Positions 12,610 through 21,592 of a DNA stretch of 64,000 nt are shown here, piece after piece. How positions within the stretch are numbered: the first letter of the stretch is position 1; the number at the start of each line of letters is the position of its first letter. A program made the translations under genes and the position numbers. The DNA is taken from NCBI RefSeq assembly GCF_000271665.2, contig NZ_CP010978.1, forward strand, positions 1,768,501-1,832,500. Reading direction: 5' to 3'. The notes under the pieces are model-generated. The model did not search any database, was not told the DNA's origin, and worked only from the letters and a program-made list of their open reading frames with translations. Origin of the DNA: Pelosinus fermentans JBW45 (GTDB lineage Bacteria; Bacillota; Negativicutes; DSM-13327).

Positions 12610-13422
12610 TTGAGTACTAATGCACCAATTGGTATCTTTGATTCTGGAATTGGTGGTCTTACTGTTGTTAAAGAGCTTATGGAAATCATGCCTGGGGAAA
12701 ATTTGATCTACTTTGGGGATACCGCGCGTACACCTTATGGATCTAGGCCTCCAGCAGAAATTATCGGATTTATGCAGCAAATTTTAGACTTTTTTACTAT
12801 GCAAAAAGTGAAAATGGCTGTGGTTGCTTGCAATACTATGACAGCCTTGGGTCTTGAAATGGCAAAGAAACAATATCCTTTTACGTTGGTAGGTGTTAAT
12901 ACAGGGACAGATATGGCCCTGGCTGTTACCAAAAGCAAAAAAGTAGGGGTTATTGCGACAAAAGCTACCATTGAAAGCAAGAATCATGCCAAGGCTATTG
13001 GGAGAAAAGATGCTGCTGTACTTGTTTATTCTCAGGCTTGCCCAAAACTTGTACCATTAATTGAACAAGAGCAGCTTGAAGGACCTGAAATTGAACTGGC
13101 AATAGCTGAATATCTGCTGCCGATGAAAAAACAGGGAGTGGATGCAATCATTTTAGGTTGTACTCATTATCCTCTTGTGAGTTCAGTGATTGAAAAAATC
13201 ATAGGCAATAAGATTGTCGTTATTGATCCTGCTAGAGAGACTGGATTGGAGGCACAATACTTTCTACAGCAGCAAAAACAATTATCTTCATTGAATCAGG
13301 GAAACGTTAGATTGTGTTTTTCTGCAGATGTGGAACGGGCAAAAAGAATTGCAGGCTTTCTATTTGATACAGAAAAGATAGAATTTGAATTGGTAAATTT
13401 AGAGAAGTTTGCAGTAGTATAG
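12610..13422 (+). CDS. murI: Glutamate racemase
   Basis: 270 aa. Interconverts L- and D-glutamate for peptidoglycan. Clear landmarks: IGIFDSGIGGLTV at the N-terminus, FGDTARTPYG, the first catalytic Cys in VVACNTMTA, and the second in LGCTHYPL. The start is TTG with TTAGGAGGTG eleven bases upstream; no ATG fits. It precedes the uncharacterised cluster running to 19.6 kb, which also has glutamate-linked families (CofE-like, oxoprolinase-like). Confidence 0.95.
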   Translation: MSTNAPIGIFDSGIGGLTVVKELMEIMPGENLIYFGDTARTPYGSRPPAEIIGFMQQILDFFTMQKVKMAVVACNTMTALGLEMAKKQYPFTLVGVNTGTDMALAVTKSKKVGVIATKATIESKNHAKAIGRKDAAVLVYSQACPKLVPLIEQEQLEGPEIELAIAEYLLPMKKQGVDAIILGCTHYPLVSSVIEKIIGNKIVVIDPARETGLEAQYFLQQQKQLSSLNQGNVRLCFSADVERAKRIAGFLFDTEKIEFELVNLEKFAVV

Positions 13423-13517
13423 TCATATAGGAGTAATAAGGGAAAGTTTCATAGTCCTATGGGGTAAAATTTGGTATACTAATAAAGGAAAAAACTTCTG
13501 GAGATGGGGGCCTTGGT

Positions 13518-14075
13518 GTGGAAATCTTGGTGACGATAGTAATAATAGCTATAATTATGGCAGTAGCTGTGTGGTTGTTTATTGCCAAACAAGGTGATGC
13601 TGACTTTGAATTTAAAGTGAATGAGCGTACGGAATTTAAATTAGTTGACCAAACCGAAAAAACAGCTACTTTTTCTTGTGAAGTAGCATTTATCAATAAA
13701 GGTTCACAGGATGGTACGATAATGGATGCTTATCCTCGTCATTTGCTGCCCTATGAACAATTTGATGGTGTTGAGGTAAATTCTAGAATGGAACTTACCA
13801 CAGCACTCCGAACCGATAATTATTTTGAAGCTGTGATTATTCCTAAAGGAACGGGTGGAATCGTTATTGTTACGGTTACATTTACGGCGAAGACAGGTAA
13901 TATTAAAGATGCCTTGCAAAATTTATATGATTTGTCTGTAGATATGCCGATTGATATTGTATATCAGATTGTAGCTCGTACCCCATGGTATATTCATAAG
14001 GCGCGTATGATTATGACTTGTGATGAAATCAATAGGGCTATGCAGGCAAAAGGTACTGCGAAATGGGAGGGCTAG
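13518..14075 (+). CDS. Conserved-looking membrane-anchored protein, function unknown
   Basis: 185 aa from a GTG start with GGAGATGGGGG ahead. One N-terminal transmembrane helix (EILVTIVIIAIIMAVAVWLF) has no long cytoplasmic head, so the remaining 160 residues are probably outside or membrane-associated. The body has alternating beta strands (FSCEVAFINKG, GIVIVTVTFTAK) and a C-terminal helix. No catalytic motif is recognised. The stop lies three bases before the CofE-like gene, indicating an operon with it. Confidence 0.7.
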   Translation: MEILVTIVIIAIIMAVAVWLFIAKQGDADFEFKVNERTEFKLVDQTEKTATFSCEVAFINKGSQDGTIMDAYPRHLLPYEQFDGVEVNSRMELTTALRTDNYFEAVIIPKGTGGIVIVTVTFTAKTGNIKDALQNLYDLSVDMPIDIVYQIVARTPWYIHKARMIMTCDEINRAMQAKGTAKWEG

Positions 14076-14077
14076 TA

Positions 14078-14755
14078 ATGGCAGAACTTGAACTCAAACC
14101 AGTAGGTACGCGTATTTTAACAGATAAAGACAATATTGTAGATATGATCGAAAAGTATACCAAAGAGGATATTGGACCGGATGATGTAGTATCGGTAGCT
14201 GAGAGCGTCGTTGCGATTACCCAGGGGCGTGTGGCAAGGCCCGAAGATTTTAAAGTGTGCTTTTTAGCGAAGATTTTATGCCGCTTTGTACCTCAAAAAG
14301 GCAGTTTATCCAGTGTATACGGTATGCAGTCATTAATGGATGCAGAAGGTAAGTGGCGCGTTTTATTTGCTATGATCATAGGAATGTTTGCCAAAATTGT
14401 TGGGAAGAATGGTGTGTTTTATGAACTAGCAGGTTCACATGCTGCTCTAGTTGATGATGTTACGGGCACAATGCCGCCTTTTGATAAATGTCTGGTATAC
14501 GGACCTTTGGAGGCAAATGGCGTAGCAGAGGAAATTAAACGTCGATTAGGCTGTTATGGTGCAGCAGTGGCAGATGTAAATGATTTAAAACGAGCATTGG
14601 TAGTAGGTGCTTCAGCAGGTCTTGATCCTAAGAAGTTGGCACATATTTTAATTGATAATCCTTTCGGTAACGCTTCCCAACGGACACCGATTGTTATTAT
14701 TAAAAATTATGCAGCAGTAGAGAGAAGGACAGAAAATCTTCTTTCTAGTGAGTAA
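14078..14755 (+). CDS. CofE-like protein (F420-0:gamma-glutamyl ligase family)
   Basis: 225 aa from the ATG at 14078 (GGGAGGG upstream; a longer frame from 14063 overlaps that site). VGTRILTDKDNIVDMIEKY, GPDDVVSVAESVVAITQGR, AGSHAALVDDVTGTMPPFDK and VYGPLEANG fit the CofE fold, which adds glutamate to a lactyl-phospho cofactor in F420 makers. No other F420 genes are in the window, and Firmicutes with stand-alone members lack a proven function. A gamma-glutamyl or other amide-forming ligase is likely; the substrate is unknown. Confidence 0.7.
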   Translation: MAELELKPVGTRILTDKDNIVDMIEKYTKEDIGPDDVVSVAESVVAITQGRVARPEDFKVCFLAKILCRFVPQKGSLSSVYGMQSLMDAEGKWRVLFAMIIGMFAKIVGKNGVFYELAGSHAALVDDVTGTMPPFDKCLVYGPLEANGVAEEIKRRLGCYGAAVADVNDLKRALVVGASAGLDPKKLAHILIDNPFGNASQRTPIVIIKNYAAVERRTENLLSSE

Positions 14756-14865
14756 TTGATTAGCAAAGAGGATAGAATACAGCTATCCTCTTTGTTATTT
14801 TTGCTGTAAAATTAACTAATATTATAGGTCTAAAATGTGTGGAATATATGTGTTGGAGGAATGAC

Positions 14866-15843
14866 ATGGCTAATATTGGTATTACTACAACCGTACCTGT
14901 GGAGATTATTTTAGCAGCCGGAAATGTACCAGTAGATTTAAATAATGTATTTATTACTGATAAAGAAGCCAATCGATTAGTAGAAGGAGCCGAAGATGCA
15001 GGTTACCCTCGTAATATATGCGGCTGGATTAAAGGTTTATATTCTGTAGTCGTAGAGCGGGGAAATATAGATACAGTACTTGCAGTTACCCAAGGCGATT
15101 GCAGTAACACTCATGCCTTAATGGAAACCTTGCAATTGGTAGGTGTAGAGACCATTCCTTTTGCATATCCTTTTGATCGGGATTATGATCTTTTGAAATT
15201 GCAGATGGATAAATTAATTACAGCTTTAAAAACGGATTGGGAGCAGGTTATGGCTGTAAAAAAACGTTTAGATGGGGTAAGAAGTAAAATTGCTGAAATG
15301 GATCGCCTTACCTGGCAGGGAAATATAGTAAGTGGTTGGGATAACCACTTATTTCAAGTTAGCTGCAGTGATTTTAATGGAAATGTGAATAAATTTGAGC
15401 AGGATATTGATCAATTTTTATTAAAAACGAAGTATGCCAATGAATTTACAGAAGATATCCGCTTAGGGTATATTGGTGTTCCACCTATTTTTAATGATCT
15501 ATATGGTCATTTTGAAAAGATGGGAGCAAGGGTTGTCTTCAATGAAGTGCAGCGGCAGTTTGCCATGCCTTATCAAGTAGAGGATTTAGTGGAACAATAT
15601 AGACTGTATACCTATCCTTATGGTGTCTTTCAGAGAATTGAAGATATTAAGAGAGAAATTGAAAAACGTAATTTGGATGGTATTGTGCATTATGTCCAAA
15701 GTTTCTGTTTCAGGCAGATTGAGGATATGATCTTTAGGGAAAAATTAGATATACCCATACTAACCATCGAAGGAGATAAGCCGGGTAAGTTGGATGCCAG
15801 AACGAAGCTTCGAATGGATAGTTTTCTGGAAATGCTGCGATGA
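14866..15843 (+). CDS. 2-hydroxyacyl-CoA dehydratase subunit-like protein (HgdB/CompD family)
   Basis: 325 aa from the ATG at 14866 (TTGGAGGA, seven bases before); the ATG at 14839 lacks a ribosome-binding site. Start TTVPVEIILAAGNVPVDLNN and later TQGDCSNTHALMETL, YIGVPPIF, YVQSFCFRQIEDM resemble the dehydratase D/beta subunits, with cysteines (RNICGW, GDCSN, SFCFR) that could hold a [4Fe-4S] cluster. It is single rather than the usual alpha/beta pair, so it may act on another substrate. The following gene encodes its presumed ATP-dependent activator, ten bases on. Confidence 0.75.
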   Translation: MANIGITTTVPVEIILAAGNVPVDLNNVFITDKEANRLVEGAEDAGYPRNICGWIKGLYSVVVERGNIDTVLAVTQGDCSNTHALMETLQLVGVETIPFAYPFDRDYDLLKLQMDKLITALKTDWEQVMAVKKRLDGVRSKIAEMDRLTWQGNIVSGWDNHLFQVSCSDFNGNVNKFEQDIDQFLLKTKYANEFTEDIRLGYIGVPPIFNDLYGHFEKMGARVVFNEVQRQFAMPYQVEDLVEQYRLYTYPYGVFQRIEDIKREIEKRNLDGIVHYVQSFCFRQIEDMIFREKLDIPILTIEGDKPGKLDARTKLRMDSFLEMLR

Positions 15844-15853
15844 GGTGAAAGAT

Positions 15854-16618
15854 ATGTTTTGTGGTATCGATTTAGGCAGCCGTAGTGTAAAATTAGTTGT
15901 AATGGATCAAGAAGGTGTAAACCGTTCTGAAATCTTTGAAACCGTGCAGTTTTATCGAAACTATGGGCAACCTGGGCAAAATGGACTCGTTGTTGACTTT
16001 GCCTCTGTGGGGGTAGGGGAATTTGATAAGGTGGTTGCTACTGGCTATGGGCGTAATACCATCAATATTGTAGGAGCTACTGTCATTGCAGAACTGAAAG
16101 CACACGTTATAGGAGCCATGTGGCAGACTGGACTTAATAATTTTACCTTATTGGATTTAGGTGGACAGGATAGTAAAGTCATTAAGGTGCGCAAAGGTAA
16201 AATGGTAGATTTTGCGACAAATGATAAATGCGCTGCCAGCACAGGGCGATATTTAGAAAATATGGCAACGGTTCTCGGGATTAGTTTAGCAGAACTTAGC
16301 AATTATAAGGAAAACCCTGTAGAGCTGTCTGCAACTTGTGCTATTTTTGGAGAATCTGAGCTTATTGGACGCATTGTGGAAGGTCATAGCGTTCCACAAT
16401 TAGCAGCTGGTGTTAATTATACGATTTTCAAGAGAATCAAGCCGATGCTCCATTCTCTTGCCAGTGAAGTGATTGTCTTTACGGGAGGTGTGGCTTTAGG
16501 AAAGGCCATTGGACAAACCATATCTTCTGAACTTGGAGTAGAGGTTGTTGTACCAAAGTATCCACAACTCAATGGAGCAATCGGCTGTGGGGTTTATTCC
16601 TGGGAAAAGAGGGGATAA
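15854..16618 (+). CDS. HgdC/BadF-type ATPase, 2-hydroxyacyl-CoA dehydratase activator-like
   Basis: 254 aa from the ATG at 15854 with GAGGTGA ahead. ASKHA-fold ATPase: GIDLGSRSVKLVVMD (phosphate 1), LLDLGGQDSKVIKV (phosphate 2), VFTGGVALG (adenosine). The two cluster cysteines of activators are present in NDKCAASTGRYLE and SATCAIFGESELIG; in known activators a homodimer shares one [4Fe-4S] between such cysteines and injects a high-energy electron into the dehydratase. The partner is the preceding gene. Confidence 0.85.
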   Translation: MFCGIDLGSRSVKLVVMDQEGVNRSEIFETVQFYRNYGQPGQNGLVVDFASVGVGEFDKVVATGYGRNTINIVGATVIAELKAHVIGAMWQTGLNNFTLLDLGGQDSKVIKVRKGKMVDFATNDKCAASTGRYLENMATVLGISLAELSNYKENPVELSATCAIFGESELIGRIVEGHSVPQLAAGVNYTIFKRIKPMLHSLASEVIVFTGGVALGKAIGQTISSELGVEVVVPKYPQLNGAIGCGVYSWEKRG

Positions 16619-16619
16619 T

Positions 16620-18284
16620 ATGTTCTTGGGGCTTGATATTGGTGGGACATTTACAGATGGTGTAGTAGTAGCAGATGGGAAAATAGTCACGATGGTTAAG
16701 ACTCCTACGACTAAGGAGAATCTATTGCAATGCATTTTGACGGTAGTAGATAAGATGGTGGAGGATACTGGCAGTAAGGCGTTTGAACGCATTGCACTAT
16801 CCACAACAATTGTAACCAATGCAATAGTGGAAGGTAATATTGATCAGGTTGGTCTATGTATTATGCCTGGACCAGGGATGAACATAAATGATATTCTGCC
16901 AGTTGCGCCTTACATCTTATCTGGTTATATTGACCATCGTGGCCGTGAAATGGCTCAGCCTAATAAAGAGGAAGTGCTGAGTGCTTGTCGTCATTTTTCT
17001 TCTTGTGATGTATTTGTTGTTTCTGGGAAATTTGCTGTTCGTAATCCTTGTTTTGAATTAGCAGTGACGGATTGGATACAAGGACAAGTGAGCCCTATGC
17101 ATATTAGTACAGGAGGAAAAGTTTCAGGTTCGCTTAATTTTTTAAGGCGCACCAATTCGGCTTATTATAATGGGGCTGTATGGCGGCATTTTAATGCTTT
17201 TGCTACAGCAGTAGAAGAAGCATTAAAGATGCGTGGGATTTATAGTCCTGTTTTTGTGTTAAAAGCAGACGGAGGAACACTGCCTTTATCAGTAGCCAGA
17301 AACTATCCTGTAGAGGCTATTTTTACTGGACCCGCTGCCAGTACCATCGGTATTATGGGCATGAATGGTGATGCCCACGTTTCTGGAATTTCTCTTGATA
17401 TTGGGGGCACTACTACAGATATTGCATTGTGGCAAAAGGGAAGACCTGTTTTAGCAAAAGAAGGGGCAGCCGTTGCTGGGCATGGAACTGGGGTTCAGGG
17501 ATTTCGCCTTAAGTCTGTTGGAATCGGCGGTGACAGTTTGGCTTTCTGGGAGAATCATGTATTGAAGGTAGGACCGATGCGCCATGGCCCTGCTATGGCG
17601 GCAGGAGGTCCTAAGCCTACTGTGACTGATGCTATGGTAGCGGCAGGATTCATTGATTTTGGCGATCGCGCCTTAGCAGTAAAGGCAATGAAGCTGCTTG
17701 CTTTACAAGGGCAAAGCCCAGAAGAGATGGCGAGTCAAGTACTAGATAAGGCAGTGAATGGTATTTGCCAGTCGATAGCCAATTTGTTGGACGAGCAAGC
17801 TGCTGAACCTTTATATCATGTAGAAGAAATTATTTTTGAAACAAAATTTGTCTTAGAAAATATAATTGGTGTAGGCGGCGGAGCGGCAGGTCTTGTGCCT
17901 CTGGTTGCTAAAAAGCTGGGAATTAGCTATACACTTCCTGAGAATGGGAGGGTTGCTAATGCCTTTGGCGCGGCGGTAGCAAGACCAACTCTTGATATTA
18001 CTCTTCGTGCTGATACTGCAGAAGGATATTATACCGTTGCGGAATTAGGGATCAAAAATAGACTGCCTCGAGGGAAATTTTCTTTACAAAATGCTTATGA
18101 GTTAGCAGAAAAACATTTGGCAGAGTTAGCCCAGAAAAATGGTATTTTTATCGGTGAAACCCAAATCATACAATCAGAGGAATTTAATATGGTTCGTGGC
18201 TTTACTACAGTGGGAAAAATTATGACCTGCCGCTTGCAGGTAAAACCTGGTGTGCTGCAGTATGGCAAGGAGGAGTTATGTTGA
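16620..18284 (+). CDS. Hydantoinase/oxoprolinase-family protein
   Basis: 554 aa from the ATG at 16620 (AGAGGGGATAAT before it). N-terminal GLDIGGTFTDGVVV, LSTTIVTNAIVEG and central SLDIGGTTTDIAL, then VGIGGDSLAFW and GVGGGAAGLVPLVAKKLG mark the HyuA-type ATPase that opens cyclic imides or 5-oxoproline. No HyuB partner is nearby, unlike true hydantoinases, so the reaction may be different. It starts one base after the activator gene and overlaps the next gene by seven bases. Confidence 0.82.
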   Translation: MFLGLDIGGTFTDGVVVADGKIVTMVKTPTTKENLLQCILTVVDKMVEDTGSKAFERIALSTTIVTNAIVEGNIDQVGLCIMPGPGMNINDILPVAPYILSGYIDHRGREMAQPNKEEVLSACRHFSSCDVFVVSGKFAVRNPCFELAVTDWIQGQVSPMHISTGGKVSGSLNFLRRTNSAYYNGAVWRHFNAFATAVEEALKMRGIYSPVFVLKADGGTLPLSVARNYPVEAIFTGPAASTIGIMGMNGDAHVSGISLDIGGTTTDIALWQKGRPVLAKEGAAVAGHGTGVQGFRLKSVGIGGDSLAFWENHVLKVGPMRHGPAMAAGGPKPTVTDAMVAAGFIDFGDRALAVKAMKLLALQGQSPEEMASQVLDKAVNGICQSIANLLDEQAAEPLYHVEEIIFETKFVLENIIGVGGGAAGLVPLVAKKLGISYTLPENGRVANAFGAAVARPTLDITLRADTAEGYYTVAELGIKNRLPRGKFSLQNAYELAEKHLAELAQKNGIFIGETQIIQSEEFNMVRGFTTVGKIMTCRLQVKPGVLQYGKEELC

Positions 18285-19597
18285 ATGCTCAAAGGTTAGG
18301 ATTGGTATTTTTTCCAGCTTTTGATTGGGCGATTAGCCCAACTCATCCTGAGCGGGAGGAACGTTTGTTATATACCCGTGATCAGATTGTAGAAGAGGGG
18401 CTGCTGGATATGCCAGCGATACGGGAATATAAGCCTAAAATCGCTACAATTCAGGATATTGAAAGAGTGCATGTTGGGGTGCCTGATATAGCATCTTTAA
18501 TTACCAATGCTCATTTGGTGTCAGCAGGTGGAGCGATTGCAGCTGCTGATGCGGTAATGAAGAAGGAAGTACAGCGGGCTTTTGCTTTAGTACGTCCGCC
18601 AGGACATCATGCTATGCGCATTGTTCATGGGACTCGTGGATTTTGTACCATTAACATGGAAGCAATTATGATAGAATATTTACGGAAAACCTATGGTATC
18701 GGTAAAGTTGCCATCGTTGATACAGATGTGCATCATGGCGATGGTACCCAAGATGTCTTTTATCATGATCCTAATACCTTATTTATTTCCTTTCATCAGG
18801 ATGGGCGGACCTTATATCCGGGTACTGGTTTTACCAATGAAATGGGTAGTCCTAATGCTCTTGGTACTACTTTAAACATACCCTTGCCGCCAGGAACGAC
18901 AGATCGTGGTCTTCATGAAGTACTGGATCATCTGATTATGCCTATTTTGGGAGACTTTAAGCCTGATATTATTATTAATTCTGCCGGGCAGGATAATCAT
19001 TATAGTGATCCTTTAGCGAATATGGCAATTACAGCACAGGGCTATGCGCGATTGGCCGATACATTAAAGGCGGATATTGCTGTATTGGAAGGCGGATATT
19101 CCATTGAAGATGCTTTACCCTATGTAAATGTAGGGATTGTATTAGCCATGGCAGGAATGGATTATAGTAAAGTCATTGAACCTAATATTGCAGATTGCCC
19201 CTCTCAAACTTCTTCTGTCACTCACTATATAAAAGATGTAATCAAGGAGCGCCAAGATATGTGGGGGAAAAAAGAGAAGCTGCAGCGTGAAGCAATTATG
19301 AAACATGGTGAATTCTGGCAGACAGAGCGCAGTATCTATTATGATGATGAAGGTATTAATGAACTGCAAAAAGAAAGAATACGCTTATGCCCTCATTGCT
19401 CTGGATATGTAATAATTGAAACGAAGGCGCGCAGTAGTCTTCATTATAAAACAGCTTATATTGGTATGATTCCTCAGATGGCTTGCCCGGCTTGTCTAAA
19501 AGCAGCTTATGATATGGTACATAAAGCAAAGAAACAAGGGAATTATCAGCACTATATGGTGCAAAATAAACAGGAAGATCGGCTGGAAAAATTGTAA
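18278..19597 (+). CDS. Histone-deacetylase-family amidohydrolase with C-terminal zinc-ribbon-like tail
   Basis: 439 aa. Class II-like HDAC/AcuC fold: ALVRPPGHHAM (catalytic His pair), VDTDVHHGDGTQDVFY (zinc ligands D and H), SFHQDGRTLYPGTG, NSAGQDNHYSDPL (third ligand D), EGGYS. Bacterial members deacetylate acetyl-CoA synthetase, polyamines or other acyl amides. The last 90 residues add a CPHC...CPAC pair that could bind zinc, an extension unusual for AcuC-type enzymes. AAGGAGGAG before the ATG; overlaps the oxoprolinase-like gene by seven bases, so they are coupled. Confidence 0.85.
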   Translation: MLNAQRLGLVFFPAFDWAISPTHPEREERLLYTRDQIVEEGLLDMPAIREYKPKIATIQDIERVHVGVPDIASLITNAHLVSAGGAIAAADAVMKKEVQRAFALVRPPGHHAMRIVHGTRGFCTINMEAIMIEYLRKTYGIGKVAIVDTDVHHGDGTQDVFYHDPNTLFISFHQDGRTLYPGTGFTNEMGSPNALGTTLNIPLPPGTTDRGLHEVLDHLIMPILGDFKPDIIINSAGQDNHYSDPLANMAITAQGYARLADTLKADIAVLEGGYSIEDALPYVNVGIVLAMAGMDYSKVIEPNIADCPSQTSSVTHYIKDVIKERQDMWGKKEKLQREAIMKHGEFWQTERSIYYDDEGINELQKERIRLCPHCSGYVIIETKARSSLHYKTAYIGMIPQMACPACLKAAYDMVHKAKKQGNYQHYMVQNKQEDRLEKL

Positions 19598-19617
19598 CAA
19601 TGTGTATAAAATAGAAC

Positions 19618-19661
19618 TAGTACCTCATCTGCGCTAAAACTATAGATAATTTGAGGTACTA
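19618..19661. repeat. Hairpin between the HDAC gene and rph
   Basis: TAGTACCTCA/TGAGGTACTA, a 10-bp perfect stem around 24 bases, without a T-run. Could separate the two transcripts or be a processing site. Confidence 0.5.
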
Positions 19662-19685
19662 TATATTGTAGGAGGAGTCGAATAG

Positions 19686-20429
19686 ATGAACCGACCAGAT
19701 GGCCGAAAGGCTGATAAAATGCGTCCATTAAAAATCACTCGTAATTATTTAAAATATCCGGAAGGATCGGTGCTGATAGAAGTGGGCAATACGAAAGTAA
19801 TATGTGCTGCCACAATTGAGGATAAAGTACCACATTTTATGAAGGGCTCAGGTGAAGGATGGATTACTGCTGAATATTCTTTGTTACCTCGCTCTACACA
19901 GGTGCGTAATATTCGTGAGTCCGCTAAAGGAAAAATAACAGGAAGGACTCACGAAATTCAGCGGCTAATTGGCAGAGCATTGCGGAGTGTGGTTGACTTA
20001 AGAGCCTTAGGGGAAAAAACAATTTGGATTGATTGTGATGTTATACAAGCGGATGGCGGTACTCGGACGGCTGCGATTACAGGATCGTTTGTGGCCCTGG
20101 TCGATGCAGTGAATAGTATTTATACCAACCATGAGAAACCTTTCCCTGTAAAAGAGTTCTTAGCAGCGGTTAGTATCGGTGTTGTAAAAGATACGGTGAT
20201 TGCTGATTTGTGTTATGAAGAGGATTCGGCAGCGATTGTGGATATGAATGTTGTAATGACTGGGAGCGGCCAGTTTGTAGAGGTGCAGGGAACAGGTGAA
20301 AAACGTCCTTTTAGTCGACAGGAGCTGAATGAAATGCTGGCTGTTGCAGAAAAGATGGTAGGGGAATTAATTGATTATCAAAAAGATATTCTAGGACCTT
20401 TATCGTGGAAAATCGGACGTGAACCATGA
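19686..20429 (+). CDS. rph: Ribonuclease PH
   Basis: 247 aa, family length. Phosphorolytic 3'-end trimming of tRNA precursors. [12 protein letters not shown] at the start, [37 protein letters not shown] (phosphate-binding Arg) and [18 protein letters not shown] are all present. Its stop overlaps the start of rdgB by four bases, the usual rph-rdgB-yfcE arrangement in Firmicutes. Confidence 0.96.
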   Translation: MNRPDGRKADKMRPLKITRNYLKYPEGSVLIEVGNTKVICAATIEDKVPHFMKGSGEGWITAEYSLLPRSTQVRNIRESAKGKITGRTHEIQRLIGRALRSVVDLRALGEKTIWIDCDVIQADGGTRTAAITGSFVALVDAVNSIYTNHEKPFPVKEFLAAVSIGVVKDTVIADLCYEEDSAAIVDMNVVMTGSGQFVEVQGTGEKRPFSRQELNEMLAVAEKMVGELIDYQKDILGPLSWKIGREP

Positions 20430-21022
20430 AAGAAATAGTGGTAGCGACTACGAATAAAGGGAAAGTTGCCGAGATTGCCTTAGCTTTGGCCAACTTGCCT
20501 GTCAAAGTGTTAGATTTAAGTGATTTTGGTGATATTCCTGAGGCTGTGGAAGATGGTGATAGCTTTATGGCAAATGCTCAGCTAAAAGCTAAGCATTATG
20601 CCCACCATACGAGAAAGGCCTGCTTAGCAGATGATTCTGGACTAGAAGTGGATGCATTAGGAGGCGCACCAGGCATTTATTCTGCACGCTTTGCAGGGGA
20701 GGATGCTAATGATGCTGCAAATAATCAAAAATTGTTAGCCGAATTAACAGGTGTTGTCCCTGAAAAGCGTACGGCTAGATTTCGTTGTGTTTTGGCTCTT
20801 GCTGACATTGATGGGACGATCATGACTGCCGATGGAGTAAGAGAAGGAATTATTGGTCAAGACTTGCGTGGTTTAGGCGGCTTTGGGTACGATCCTTTGT
20901 TTTATATCCCTGAAATGGAGAAAACCATGGCTGAATGTTCAAAGAATGAAAAAAATGATATTAGCCATAGGGGACAAGCGCTGAAGATTATGACCAAGAT
21001 ACTGGGAGATTATTTAAAATGA
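20426..21022 (+). CDS. rdgB: XTP/dITP diphosphatase (RdgB/HAM1)
   Basis: 198 aa. Removes non-canonical purine nucleotides (XTP, dITP). [14 protein letters not shown] at the N-terminus, [38 protein letters not shown] and SHRGQAL are the standard family blocks, including substrate-binding and metal acidic residues. Overlaps rph and yfcE by four bases each (ATGA). Confidence 0.96.
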   Translation: MKEIVVATTNKGKVAEIALALANLPVKVLDLSDFGDIPEAVEDGDSFMANAQLKAKHYAHHTRKACLADDSGLEVDALGGAPGIYSARFAGEDANDAANNQKLLAELTGVVPEKRTARFRCVLALADIDGTIMTADGVREGIIGQDLRGLGGFGYDPLFYIPEMEKTMAECSKNEKNDISHRGQALKIMTKILGDYLK

Positions 21023-21495
21023 AGATAGGGGTCATGAGTGATACCCATGGTGACCAGGCGGCTGTCAGGCAAGGGATAAAAGCAGCAGGTCCTATGGATA
21101 TGTGGCTGCATGCAGGAGATTATAGCCAAGATGCAAGCTATTTGGCTAAGTTAGTGAATGTTCCTGTATTTGCAGCGAGAGGAAATTGTGATGGACAGGC
21201 AACTGCTAAAATTGATGAATTTATAGAAGTGTCTGGTAAGAAAATATGGATAACCCATGGGCATCGTTATGGTGTAAAGCAAGGTGTCAGTCAATTGGTG
21301 GAATGGGGCAGGCATTATGAGGTGGACATTGTAATTTATGGACATACTCATATCCCGGATAGCCGCTGGGAAGAAAAATTACTGGTTTTCAATCCGGGCA
21401 GTGCTGCTGAACCTCGCTCTGGATATGGTACTTGTGGTATTTTAAACATAGATCATGAAGGGAAAATAACAGGGGAAATTCTTGTTTTTGAGTAA
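21019..21495 (+). CDS. YfcE/MJ0936-type metallophosphoesterase
   Basis: 158 aa. Calcineurin-like phosphodiesterase: MSDTHGD, HAGDYSQD, ARGNCDG, ITHGHRYG, IYGHTHIPD, which are all five metal-binding blocks. Cyclic or simple phosphodiesters are typical in vitro substrates; the cellular one is unclear. Third gene of the rph-rdgB operon. Confidence 0.92.
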   Translation: MKIGVMSDTHGDQAAVRQGIKAAGPMDMWLHAGDYSQDASYLAKLVNVPVFAARGNCDGQATAKIDEFIEVSGKKIWITHGHRYGVKQGVSQLVEWGRHYEVDIVIYGHTHIPDSRWEEKLLVFNPGSAAEPRSGYGTCGILNIDHEGKITGEILVFE

Positions 21496-21515
21496 GCAAG
21501 TAAGAAGAACATAGT

Positions 21516-21557
21516 AATGAGGGTCCGATCTACATTTTGTGTAGATCAGACCCTCAT
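21516..21557. terminator. Bidirectional terminator between yfcE and the symporter gene
   Basis: 18-bp stem with one C/A mismatch (AATGAGGGTC-GATCTACA / TGTAGATC-GACCCTCATT), loop TTTT-G, lying between convergent genes. Confidence 0.75.
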
Positions 21558-21592
21558 TGTTATAAAGAAGAGTGTTTAATTTAATGATTTAC

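Noticed and set aside
16620-18284. True 5-oxoprolinase or hydantoinase assignment
   Set aside because: No HyuB or PxpB/C partner adjacent, so only family-level naming is justified.
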